Positions 38,529 to 48,940 of a stretch of 64,000 bases of DNA are shown here, one piece after another (the first letter of the stretch is position 1; each line of letters begins with the position of its first letter). Position numbers and translations under genes: made by a program. Below the pieces are notes generated by a model. It was not told the origin of the DNA. It saw nothing but the letters and a program-made list of their open reading frames with translations, and did no database searches. Source of the DNA: Pseudo-nitzschia pungens (taxonomy: Eukaryota; Bacillariophyta; Bacillariophyceae; Bacillariales; Bacillariaceae); assembly GCA_037355855.1 (NCBI GenBank), contig CM074761.1, forward strand, positions 4,917,346-4,981,345. Direction: 5' to 3'.

Positions 38529-39439
38529 TGCTTCTGCATACTACTAGGACGACTACTACTAGTAGTACTAGTACTAGTAGTAGTACTAGGAGGGCAATGA
38601 CCCAAACAGTAAGCTGAACTACTAATTGAGGCGGGGACTGCGATAATTGCCGAAGAACCAAATCACGAGACTATGGGGTAGAGTTAGTAGTAGATTATAT
38701 ACTACTAGTTGGACTACACATTCTGTGGTACCACCATTTGTGTGCCACTTTAGTACTGGGGAAAACCTTCTTGTTCCACGTAAGTTGAGTTTTTTGTGGT
38801 AAGGCTAGGAACAAAATCCTGCGACAAACCAATCGAGCGATCAGAATGTACCTTTTCTTTGAACTACAACTTTTTGAGGGCACATTCAGTAGTTCCCAGA
38901 GGTTCACAACAACTGTTGATACTAGTACTAGTAGCGTTCGTACAGGTGCATCTGGGAGAAAGGAAAAGATCTCTACCTTTTCATTCACACGGAGGGCCTG
39001 ACTGCTAACGAGTGCATTTCAGTCAGGGGGAAAGCGTAGTAGATAGATATGTTATAGAAACCGTTCCGGATCTAATTCGAGGAGCGATCTATCATCCTTG
39101 ATGAATTATAGTGAGTTGAGTTGTTTGGCATGGACTTTGGTCGTTTCGTACTGCGCGTAGTCCGATACCAAATTTTATTCTGCGGCACGGATGCACTGAA
39201 TTTTCAATAGTTCGCTCTCGGCGAAACTTATTTACTCCTGTATTTCTCGATCGCGGCAATTGGAAGAAGAGGAAGCAGGTTTTCGTCACAGTATCGTACA
39301 ATTGTCTAGCTGGAATCCGAGGCGTCCTATAGCGAATGGTGTTTTGTAGTTTTGTAGCTATTCCGTTACCACCAAGTGGGTAAAACAGTTGGTGGTAGAA
39401 ACGATTGCTCGTCGAACCATCGGCATCGGGACAAGCGCA
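38529..39439. other. intergenic
   Basis: About 900 bp right of the repeat block. It has TACTAG/TAGTAG runs (38540-38595, 38920-38930). A 97-codon open frame on the minus strand (38695-38988) has no recognisable features. No gene is supported. Confidence 0.45.
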
Positions 39440-39967
39440 TCACTTGTTTTTCACTCTCTTGGATGCAGAATCGACGCCTGTAACATCAGCGTCAGAGGTG
39501 GGGTTGGTTTTTCTCCTCTTTTTCTTGCCCTGCTGACTAGCAACGCTTTCCGTCTTCTTTTCTGTTGTCGGTTGCATTTTCTTTCTCTTGGAAAGATCGA
39601 CATTCCCGGGAGACGACTTGGCTGCGTGTGATGCGCTCTTGCCTTCTGCTGCCGACGACGTCGTTGCCGTTTTGGTCGCCGCGGCAGCTTTCGTCGATTT
39701 CATGGTTTTCGCCAGGATGCGTTTGATGTTGTTCAAGTCTTTCCGAAGCGGATCGTCCGGCTTTCTTCCCTGGTCGAGTCCTCTCAATCGCGCCCCCATG
39801 TATCTCATCATTCCTATCGACAGTGCAACGGAAGCTTGGGCCCGACCGGTTTGTTCCCTGAATGTGTCGTCCGTCAGTCGCTGGAGGACGGGTGCGAGTC
39901 GTTCTTTGATGACTAGCACCGCTTCCTTGCTTTTCTCCAACGCCGAGAGGGATTTCGGAGTCGCCAT
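39440..39967 (-). CDS. C1D/Rrp47-like exosome cofactor
   Basis: The ATG at 39967 gives 175 residues; the open frame upstream is leader sequence. The N-terminal half matches the Sas10/Utp3/C1D family: ERLAPVLQRLTDDTFREQTG, then RAQASVALSIGMMRYMGARL and RGLDQGRKPDDPLRKDLNNI, followed by K-R-I-L. The C-terminal half is Ala/Lys/Ser-rich and ends in a basic nuclear signal (KKKRRKTNP). C1D (Rrp47/Lrp1 in yeast) binds the Rrp6 subunit of the nuclear exosome and takes part in 3' processing of rRNA and small nucleolar RNAs. The length is normal. No intron is seen. Confidence 0.88.
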   Translation of the reverse strand: MATPKSLSALEKSKEAVLVIKERLAPVLQRLTDDTFREQTGRAQASVALSIGMMRYMGARLRGLDQGRKPDDPLRKDLNNIKRILAKTMKSTKAAAATKTATTSSAAEGKSASHAAKSSPGNVDLSKRKKMQPTTEKKTESVASQQGKKKRRKTNPTSDADVTGVDSASKRVKNK

Positions 39968-41852
39968 GGCTGCTTTCACGACGAATCTATGGGGGGGTTG
40001 CGTTGCGTTGCGTTGCGCTCGGTCGTGAATCGTATTCAATTGAGGTTCCGGGCGAATGGACTTGTGCACTTTGGACTTTGGAGTGCTCTCTTCCAAGGTT
40101 TTTCCGCGGAGGACGATCCGGGACGAGCTGGACGTGCGAAATGCGGAATTTGGTGGGAACAATCAACCCCACCGTTTCAATTCTCAATCCAAGCGTTGCG
40201 GCGATTTTTTCTGAAAAATCGGGGTGTTGGTCGTGATTGGAGGGACGACATGCAAACAAATGATGCCAGTGTGAAAAAAGGACGATCAACAGACAGACCA
40301 ATGCTAAACGATCGTCACACAGACAGTAAATCTTAAAAAAGTAGAAGTAAGTTAATTACTACCGGTAAGATTTCTTACCGTACAGACGAAACCTCTTCCA
40401 ACGTTCTACTAGTAGGAAGGTTGCCGGTAGGAAGTACGGAATTACTACTACTTGTAATCTAAAAAGAATGGATAGTGTGAGGAGGAAAGCAGTGAAAGAA
40501 CAGGAACGTTTTTTTGAGATTGGACAAAATGGTTATTTCTGTCTTTAGAAGTATTGTAACACTGTGCAAGAATATGCGGCACACGAGTCTAATAGGCCAG
40601 AAGCTTTCTTTCCTCCTTTTGTCCTTGTTGTGGTGACAGCATTGTTGGTGTCTGTTTTCTTGCATCCATCATTACTACTATGGATTGTGTGAGGAGTTTA
40701 TTGGAGCTTATATTGCAAGTGTGAGCATAAATCATAAGAAATTGTATCAGCCTTTCTACTAGCAGTGGATTCTACAACAATCATATTTTGAATGGTTCTC
40801 CATTGGTTTGGCTTTGGCACCAGACACCACATGCCTAATTAGCACTGCCAGTATGTGACTTTAATGTATCCTCCTTGTTTTCTTGTTTTCATGCACTTTG
40901 AAAAAAATATGTTTGCTGTAGACTGGGATAGTTCAATACAAAATGTGATGGACTAAAGTACTACAAGCTTGACTGGTGATATTGATCACTGTGTTCTGCA
41001 AAAAACATGCGCTGATACGTCCATATTACCACCACCATGATGCTGCTACCGTAGATAGATGATTTGCAGACAAAAAATACTGGCACCTAGTAGTTTTCTT
41101 TCTCCTCCGGGTTCGAGGGACTGGGAAGAGTCATACGTGCACTTACCTTGACACAGATGACTATGATCTGATCCTCGCTAAACTGTGTTTGCTTGGTCGG
41201 TGTTCGCTGTTCCGAGAACCTGGGTTCTTGTCATTTTCCAGGTAAATCTTACTCCAACTGACTACAAGTAAGATCTTATCTTGGAACAGCGGATGGCTGC
41301 GCACTCGCAAAATTTTACAAGCTAGTAGAAGCATCAAAGTATCATTCAAATCCTTAATAATTCATGGGCATCTCTTTTGTCTACGATTGTTGAATATCCT
41401 TTCTTAAGCCTCATGTTTGTGGAATGACCGTACGGTACATAGCTGTACCGTTAAGCAATTCTGCAACAAGTGCAAAAGTAGGAATAAGACCTTAAGATCT
41501 TACTTCATAATGATTTTTTTTTTAAAATTACATGTACTTCTATAAATAAAATACTTGTAATTGTTTTCGTCCAGAGGTTACTTGGCGTGCCGATTACATC
41601 CGTTGAATCTTACGAAGATGTAAGGTTATGCAACGACATACGGTAAGGCGTAATTTTTCACAAAAACTTAGCCTCGGCTGAACGAATGCTGAATGAGAAG
41701 TGATGTCTTCTGTACCGATATCTCAAAGGAATGGGAACTGACAACTTAGAACAGACTTCTCTAAATCGTGTTGGCTTTTCCAACTTTGATAAAAATATGA
41801 AACTGGTATTCATGCGTTTCTCGTGATCTCATTCACCTATCTGAAATTTACG
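39968..41852. other. long intergenic region
   Basis: About 1.9 kb with no supported gene. A 10-bp palindrome ACCGTACGGT lies at 41427-41436, and GTAAG/CTTAC words are frequent (40350-40450, 41240-41280, 41625-41650). Open frames here are short and featureless. Confidence 0.5.
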
Positions 41853-43325
41853 ATGATTATAGGCAGAAAATCACTTTTGGTTTACTTCGTGGGCTTTGTT
41901 TTTTCAAATCTCCTTTGCGATTGTGCAGGGAAGAAGACGAGGAGTCCGTCAGCGAGTCCTAGTGAACACCCGTCAACGAGTCCTTCCGAGGTCCCAACGA
42001 TATCAATGGCTCCAACCCTTTTTCCGTCTGCATCTCCGTCATTTTTTCCCACCGTAACACCTTCTGCAAGTCCGACACCATCACCAACTGACTCACCTAC
42101 CGAAAGTCCGACAATATCACCAACTGAATCACCTACCGAAAGTCCGACAATATCACCAACTGAATCACCTACCGAATCACCTACCGAATCACCTACCGAA
42201 TCACCTACCGAATCACCTACCGAATCACCTACCGAATCACCTACCGAATCACCTACCGAATCACCAACCGTTAAGAAAACAAAGCCACCCACCCCAGAGC
42301 CCTCATCGTTGCCTTCTTCGTCTCCACCAACAGAACCGCCCTCAAGATTACCATCAGCGACACCTTCATTCAGTCCCACAAGGACACCAACATCGGAGCC
42401 ATCATCGACGCCATCATCGACGCCATCAAAGGGAGATGTGATCGTTGTTTTACCCATAATCACGTTTGACGTGAATATATTGGGCGACAAAGGTGCCTCT
42501 TCTGAAGAAATTCAATCTTTCTTTGTCAAGTTTCTGGATGGTGTCCTCAAAGAAAGTAGCGAGTCCTATAGATTCGATTATTCTCACCTGGATTCGAACG
42601 GTATCATTTCGACGCTTAATGAGACTGAGACTTTTGGCACTGACTATCGCGTTGAAATGGATGGAGTCTCTTACTATCTTGATGAAGGACCAACGAAAGA
42701 GGCTCTGGTTCAGAGCCTGAGTGTTTACTTCTCCTTTTGGGGAGCGGCAGATTTAGAAGATTATTTGGAAACCTATGGCTTGGACGATGTTGAAGTTGTT
42801 TCTATATCAATTGATGGAGAGCCCGTTTCATTTCTTTCAAACGTACGAGATGAAGAGAGTGAGCAAGAGCAAGAAAAGCAAAAGCAAGATAATCAAAATG
42901 TGTTTGAAAATATATTTACCAATGATGATGGTGAATTATCGAAGCCGGTGGTAATCAGTATATACTCTGGAGTAGTTGTCTTCGCCGTATTAGTTGCACT
43001 GATTGTTTTCCGGCACCGCATAGGGCAAAGACGCCTAGCCGAATCGAATGGAAATAATTTCGGTGCGACTGGCGATAAAGAAAACGACGTGGAAAAAAAG
43101 CTTTCGAAAACCATTCCTACCGCTGTATCAAAAGAAACAAGCATGGAACAGAAATTAGGATCTACCGGGGCTAACCGAACCCCGAAGAGGAAATCTAATA
43201 TTCCACCGAAGGAAGTAGCTAAAGCAGAAGATCCTTCGAAACACCAGACTACCAAAAATCAACCCCAGGCACGATCACCCATAGATCCGCCAGCAAAAAT
43301 CAACCCCAGGCACGATCACCCATAG
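41853..43325 (+). CDS. Ser/Pro/Thr-repeat surface protein, tail truncated
   Basis: The first ATG in frame is at 41853, giving 490 residues. Order of parts: a signal peptide (LLVYFVGFVFSNLLCDC, residues about 8-24), then a mucin-like region of about 170 residues made of ESPT and SPS units. In it a 12-bp unit (GAATCACCTACC) is repeated about ten times near 42160-42262. Next comes a folded extracellular domain of about 160 residues (VLPIITFDVNILGDKGASSE, YRVEMDGVSYYLDEGPTK), a transmembrane helix (VVISIYSGVVVFAVLVALIV) and a basic, disordered cytosolic tail. The repeats are likely heavily O-glycosylated, as in diatom cell-wall and surface proteins. A 41-bp tandem duplication at 43254-43335 shifts the frame, so the tail ends early. 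Confidence 0.8.
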   Translation: MIIGRKSLLVYFVGFVFSNLLCDCAGKKTRSPSASPSEHPSTSPSEVPTISMAPTLFPSASPSFFPTVTPSASPTPSPTDSPTESPTISPTESPTESPTISPTESPTESPTESPTESPTESPTESPTESPTESPTESPTVKKTKPPTPEPSSLPSSSPPTEPPSRLPSATPSFSPTRTPTSEPSSTPSSTPSKGDVIVVLPIITFDVNILGDKGASSEEIQSFFVKFLDGVLKESSESYRFDYSHLDSNGIISTLNETETFGTDYRVEMDGVSYYLDEGPTKEALVQSLSVYFSFWGAADLEDYLETYGLDDVEVVSISIDGEPVSFLSNVRDEESEQEQEKQKQDNQNVFENIFTNDDGELSKPVVISIYSGVVVFAVLVALIVFRHRIGQRRLAESNGNNFGATGDKENDVEKKLSKTIPTAVSKETSMEQKLGSTGANRTPKRKSNIPPKEVAKAEDPSKHQTTKNQPQARSPIDPPAKINPRHDHP

Positions 43326-43335
43326 ATCCGCCAGC
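43254..43335 (+). repeat. 41-bp tandem duplication causing a frameshift
   Basis: Two perfect 41-bp copies, 43254-43294 and 43295-43335, both starting AAAAATCAACCCCAGG. The length is not a multiple of 3, so the second copy is read in another frame and gives a stop at 43323-43325. With one copy only, the frame would stay open for 42 more codons to the TGA at 43463. Confidence 0.95.
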
Positions 43336-43465
43336 GACGTCAGGTGGAACTGAACCATCGCCGAAACCCAATACAGCAGACGAGAGTTCTCCAGAGTCAC
43401 AACAAACTCCTAGCAAATTGGATCCACCCGTCATCATGGACTTACCCAATATTGCTTCGTGCTGA

Positions 43466-45418
43466 AACAATTGTGTTCATTTTTTTCTTCTTTAGCCTAA
43501 ATGCGGACGGGACTCCTCGCAATACCTTTCAAAACTGGTGAGCAATGGTCGGAATTGGAATCGATTGGATTGCTGTTATGTTTTGGAAGAGTAATAGCAT
43601 TGGGTGAAAAATGATTGATAACTGTAGAACTGCATAAATTCACACAACAGAAATCTTGCTGTTTTCTTTTGTTAATATGAAAGAAGAGACCTACATAGTG
43701 AGTCCAAATCTTGCTGTTCGATCTCATCGTCACTCTACAGTTATAAAACTACATGGAAAATAACGGCACCAGAAAAGAGTATGAAAAAGCAATAAGCATG
43801 AACACCCAGCTGCAACACTTCAAGAATTCAAATGGAGCTGAGTCAACTTTGTCTCTCTGGGGCCTAGAAAGAGTGAACAACAAAAACTGGGCCATCCGAA
43901 AAATAATCTCATCACTGGTGTTGGTTCCACCATTACTACTAGTATAGTAGATTAATTCAGAAGATCCCCAGTTGTTTGTCATTAAAATGGCTTCACAAGT
44001 AAGGTACTGACATGTTAGCTATGTGCCTAACACGGATATCATGCCCTATGCAGGAAGAATGTGGCACAACACAAACTTCAGCGATCAAAGAAGTAGTGCA
44101 GATCTTTGCTTTCAGAGGATTATGAAAAATTGTATTAGTTGAAGTAGTACAAATAAGTTAGTCGTAGTAGGAGTACCATAGGTACGTACGTAATCGTTTG
44201 GTACGGCACCGTACTCGTAATTACTCCCAGCAGGCAGAAACCATAGAACTTGGACCTGTCCGTAACGGTATGTACGGTTCGAATTACGTTAAGCCTTACC
44301 GCGTAAGCCTTAACCGTGTCTCGTCCTCTGAATGATCAACATCTAAGATTTACTTCTATCGTATTATTATCAAAATTGAAAATAAGTCTGTCTAACTTTC
44401 TTCACATCTTCAGAAGACTTGTCGTTTCTTACTACTTCGTACTTCGGTACAACTTACGTAAGATCCTCGTACTGAGGAGGTGACTTTCCCTCAAAGTACT
44501 TTTGTGCACGTACGTACCGTACTCGGACCTGTCCATATGTACGGTTCCAATTGCGTTAACGCGTAACGGTCTCAGCCTCTGAATGATCAATCAACTAGTG
44601 CAAGAATATATATGACATTCACAAAATCAAGTCATTTAGTTTCTTACTACAAGTTACGTAAGATCCTCCTGTACTGAGGAGTTGACTTTCCCTACCGGTA
44701 CTTTTGTATGGGTATGTCCTGTAGAAGTCAGTACCGGTATATGTATTCGTGCGATCCGAGACTTTCAACGATGTTTGGAAAAGGTTGGGAAACAATCGTC
44801 TCATATGTAAGGTTAAACCTTACTGTATTTCGAAGTATTTTAATCCTGATTCTTCTTCTCGTCGCTTCCCTCCATGGAACATCTTACGTCATACGATGAC
44901 GAACTGACGGCAGGAATTTCCCTACCAGTTTTTTGATAAATCCCCACATTTTGCGACATGATATAAGTTTTAGTATCAGGTTCGTAGTTTCAAAAGAGAA
45001 CCGCGAAGCAAACGATAGTCTGTCGTCAGAAAACCTAAAAAAATCACCCAATGGCATTCCTCGTCAAACAGAGATGAAAACAGACACATAAAGAGTTTTA
45101 TTTATTTAGCTAAGCTCATTCTTCCTTCATTACCGATTCTGCGTCGGCAGCGGCAATTGCATCAGTACGTTTTATGGACTTGTGTGGTTGATGATGCAGG
45201 AATTCATTCAACTTCTCGTGCCGATCATGAGCTAATTCCTTCTTCTCTGCGTTGTGATGTCACGCTCTCTGTCCCCGTACAACAAATACTGTTGGGTGAA
45301 GTGCGTCCAGTAACTTGAGAAGAAATCCAAGTGTTTTTCTCCTTCAGATGCTCCCGACTCTCTAGGCGAAGATCGCACAATTTATTATTTCTTCCGTAAC
45401 CTTACTGGATCAACCAAG
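43466..45418. other. long intergenic region
   Basis: Nearly 2 kb with no supported gene. Two related segments containing GATCCTC, GTACTGAGGAG and TGACTTTCCCT occur at 44460-44500 and 44655-44695, each followed by TACTTTTGT, so a partial duplication is likely. Words such as CGTACGTACCGTAC are frequent at 44180-44300 and 44505-44540. Confidence 0.5.
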
Positions 45419-46516
45419 ATGGAAGAGTCACGAGGGATCGTTACGGTAACACCACCAGGGAAAGTAGCTAGAAACGTATCAGCGCCGGACGATGATATTG
45501 TAGAGATTGATGAATGTGGTGAACTTGGCAATCTTGAGTTGCTAGCACCGCCATCAGAGACAACTCACGAGGAAATAAAGGCTATCCTGGAAGCGGAATG
45601 CCATCGGTACAGACCTCCAGAGAATTACTTGGCCTTCGAAATGTGCAAAAGCGGTGTGAATGAAAACTGGAGAAGGCGCTTGTGCGAGTGGATGTTTGAA
45701 GTTACTGATCACTATGATTTCGATCGTGAAGTAGTTTCTTTTGCCTTTGATTATCTGGACAGGAGCATATCATTGGCATACGGACCAACATCGAACAAGA
45801 GGCTTTCGAAGAAAGATTACCAACTCTATGCAGTTACAGCGCTTTATCTAGCGATTAAAGTCCACGGGGAAATGGATTCAGACGTTGAGGGGAAGCGAAT
45901 CAAGTTAAGGATTTCAGCTTTCCAAGAGCTCAGTAGAGGATGCTTTACGACAGAGTCTATAGCAGCCAAAGAGATTGAGCTGTTGACCCTTTTTCGGTGG
46001 CATGTAAATCCACCAACATGCGCTCGCTGCATACTTTCATTTCTCCGGCTTCTTCCAGCTTGGACATCAACCGAGTTCGGGATTCCACGAGAAGATCTTG
46101 CCTGTCAGATATTTGATATTGCGAAGTATCTTACTGAACTTTCCATCTTTGTCTCGGACTTCAGTTTCAACTATAATCCGTCTGTGATTGCATACAGCGC
46201 CATTCTGTGCTCGTTGGAATATGTCGAAAAGACGATCAAGTCGATTCCTTATGGCATCAAGATCCGATTTCTTTCATCCTTAAAAAGGATTTCAAATAAG
46301 TTTTGTCCGGAGTCGAAGGACGTTCGGAAGTTGCAAACAATGCTAATCAAACTTGCCCCTAAATTATTCGCCAATGATGGTGACCACCAACTTCCAAGGA
46401 CCGTAAGCCTCAACGAGGTTGATCCCGTTAACACTGTAGCGGGAAAAACCTCAAGATCAATTTCACCAATCATTATGGGCTCAAATGAACCAAAATCGAA
46501 GCGTCAGAAAGTCTAG
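45419..46516 (+). CDS. diatom-type cyclin (dsCYC-like)
   Basis: A 365-residue intronless protein with a single N-terminal cyclin box. The box starts NWRRRLCEWMFEVTDHYDFD, a variant of the MRAIL helix, and continues VVSFAFDYLDRSISL, YQLYAVTALYLAIKVHGE and SAFQELSRGCFTTESIAAKE; the conserved Lys and Glu that contact the kinase are present. A second, weaker cyclin fold follows (LACQIFDIAKYLTELSIFVS). The basic C-terminus (KSKRQKV) may be a nuclear signal. Such cyclins form a large family in diatoms and are thought to link nutrient or light cues to the cell cycle. No destruction box is obvious. The partner kinase and trigger cannot be read here. Confidence 0.9.
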   Translation: MEESRGIVTVTPPGKVARNVSAPDDDIVEIDECGELGNLELLAPPSETTHEEIKAILEAECHRYRPPENYLAFEMCKSGVNENWRRRLCEWMFEVTDHYDFDREVVSFAFDYLDRSISLAYGPTSNKRLSKKDYQLYAVTALYLAIKVHGEMDSDVEGKRIKLRISAFQELSRGCFTTESIAAKEIELLTLFRWHVNPPTCARCILSFLRLLPAWTSTEFGIPREDLACQIFDIAKYLTELSIFVSDFSFNYNPSVIAYSAILCSLEYVEKTIKSIPYGIKIRFLSSLKRISNKFCPESKDVRKLQTMLIKLAPKLFANDGDHQLPRTVSLNEVDPVNTVAGKTSRSISPIIMGSNEPKSKRQKV

Positions 46517-47061
46517 AGTGAAGGTGACCCGCTCTGTCCTGCCCGACTTGTTCAAGGAAATCCACGGCACAAGACAGAGCACCTGTATATATCAACTTCT
46601 CCCATAAGGGGTATGGGAGCGCTACTTCATCTTGCTACTACTATTAGACAATATCAACTTAAAGCTATTAAAAATAATAAACAAAAATATATTATACACG
46701 TTGCGAGACACGCAAATCGAATCAAGTCAAGAAAGAAGCGGAACTGTTGGGACTTCGAAATCATAATATAGTCAAGCAAGTGGATGATGAGTGGTTATGT
46801 TTCCGCCCAATAATCCTCATCTCGTAGTCTTGAACTTATTTTGCATTTGAAACGACTCAAATGAGACCAATTGATGCCACAAGGAATCCAGCGAAATTCA
46901 TTCGATACATCCAGAACACGCAACTAGAAAGCGATAAAGAAGGACGATTCACAAAGCAGACCTTTTTCTGGTTCCAGATTGGTTTTTATCTCGCAGATTG
47001 TTTGATTCTACTAGATGATGAGTGGAACGTTTCATTCAAACGTCGATCTCAAGCAGGATAT
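46517..47061. other. gap between convergent genes
   Basis: 545 bp between the cyclin and RFC2 3' ends. An inverted repeat, CTCCCATAAGGGGTATGGGAG at 46599-46619, could form a hairpin in the cyclin 3' UTR. An 84-codon open frame on the plus strand overlaps the RFC2 3' end and has no features. Confidence 0.5.
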
Positions 47062-48278
47062 TCATTGTTGTGTGACTTCTGTCATTTGACACAAGCGTGC
47101 AACCAACCCCAGTAGCTGCAACTGTGTATTTACCCCGTTAGAAATACGCATGTGAGTGAAGCCAATTTCCCGAAGAAATTCCAACTTTTCGCCCTCTGGC
47201 AGGTTGTCGTGTGCTTTGGTAACCTTGAAAATGGTTCCGATGATGTCGCTCGCCGCATAACCCGAATTCCACAACTTATCGAGCTGTTCGATCGCTTCGT
47301 GTAGGTTACCCTTGCCACAGGAATCTATGATGCCTCTCGCGATTGTCGGATGAGGTTGATCGCAAACTTGAAAGACCGTTTTTTGGTTCACCATATCCCC
47401 ACTTCCCCTGGCAAGTGAATTGGCTGCTTGTAAGTTGTTCAATGCATGACGCATGTCCCCTTCGGCCGTGAATAGAATTGCCTCCAAACCGTCTGAATAA
47501 AGAAATTGTTGGAATTTTTTCGTGAGATACAAATTGGTTGGACAAAGGTTGAGATCCCACTGTCCGTCTCGAACTTTGATGGATGGTGGCATTGCTTTCG
47601 AATCCATTCAAGGCCGCAGTCTTTTCTTTCGTATCCACTTGTCAGCAATGGTGTTGATCACACAAAGTAAAATAACTCACCGTCTGTATAAGGAACTTCT
47701 TCCGCCTGGCAAACCTTCAATAGATTGGCGAGAATCTGTTCGTGCGACAAGCGGCTGTAACGCAAAATGGCAGCGCGGGATTGGATCGCTTCGATGATTT
47801 TGGTGCTGACATTGCAGGCCAAGCAAAATCGTGTTGTATTGGAGTAGATTTCCATGGTTCTTCGAAGTGCTTGTTGGGCAGCGGTGGTCATGCTATCGGC
47901 TTCGTCGAGGATGATTATTTTGTGGCGGCCCTTGGGGAGGGTTACCTTGTTCATGGCAAATGATTTGATGCGATTGCGCACGACATCGATTCCGCGGGCG
48001 TCGGAAGCATTGAGTTCCAAGACGCCGTCTTTGTAGGAGTCTCCCAGCAATTCGTGAGCCAATGCATGCACACTGGTTGTCTTTCCAGTCCCTGGCGGCC
48101 CGCAAAGAATCAAGTTGGGAAGGTTGCCATCTTTCGCAATCGCCTGGAGTCGAACCAAGGTTTCTTCGTTTCCGACTACATCCACCAGTTTTTGGGGGCG
48201 ATATTTCTCGATCCACGGAGCTTGGTAGCCAGAATTTTTGGCTCCCGTCGTTGACTTTTTCTCTTTATCGACATCCAT
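47062..48278 (-). CDS. RFC2: replication factor C subunit 2 (clamp loader)
   Basis: Two exons on the minus strand, 48278-47681 and 47492-47062, with a 188-bp intron (donor GTGAGT), encode 342 residues, the usual size for a small RFC subunit. The splice reads [22 protein letters not shown]+ motifs are complete: Walker A GPPGTGKT, Walker [10 protein letters not shown], sensor 1 (FCLACN), and the arginine finger in SRC-box form with Ala ([13 protein letters not shown]; usually SRC). The C-terminal collar helices match human RFC2 / yeast Rfc4 ([21 protein letters not shown]). RFC loads PCNA at primer ends during replication. The Cys to Ala change in the SRC motif keeps the arginine. Confidence 0.95.
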
Positions 48279-48940
48279 TCTCGTGGTAGTAGCAGAGCAA
48301 GCGAATGAAGTAACACTCGAATTGGTTTGGGATGGAAAGGGAAATAACGTTGCAAGTGTTGAGCACTGTGGTCTTCAGCCATGCCGGTAAGGTTACCGTA
48401 CGGTAAGGCTTAGCATGACATAGCGTTTCGAGTTTTCTGTACCGCAGGTTACTTTACGGTAAGGATCTTACGATCCAGTCAACAGAGTAGTAAGACTTGC
48501 GAGTAAAGGTAAGGTTAGCCGTAACTTACCACCGTAACAGTGGAGATTACAATATTTTGTTGATGATGAGGACAACCAAACAATGCGCGAACGAGGGGCG
48601 GGAGCGGGAAAATGTGATTCACATCTTTCTTTCTTTCTCTCTCAATCAAAACAAAAAACACACCAAGATGAAAGCTAAATCGAAAAACCTCAACCATATT
48701 TGATTTCTTGCTAAGAAACGGTAATTTAGTGTCTTTGTCGTTTGTACTTGTATGATCCCATTATCTTCTTTGGCGTTTTCCGAGTCTGCAGTAAGGTTAG
48801 CCTTAAACCGCGAAACACTCTCTCCTCTGAAAATCAAACGTTATCATCAATCCAACGACAAGCGCGGTGTCGACTCATTTTGATCCGAAATCGTATCCCA
48901 CAGCTCGAGGCAAGCAAATCCTCCGTCGATCTCCTGCATA
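48279..48940. other. intergenic between divergent genes
   Basis: About 660 bp between the starts of RFC2 and PIG-Q. It has a perfect 14-bp palindrome (TTACCGTACGGTAA, 48393-48406) followed by several CTTAC/GTAAG words to 48535, and a TTTC run near 48625. Both promoters must lie here. Confidence 0.5.
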
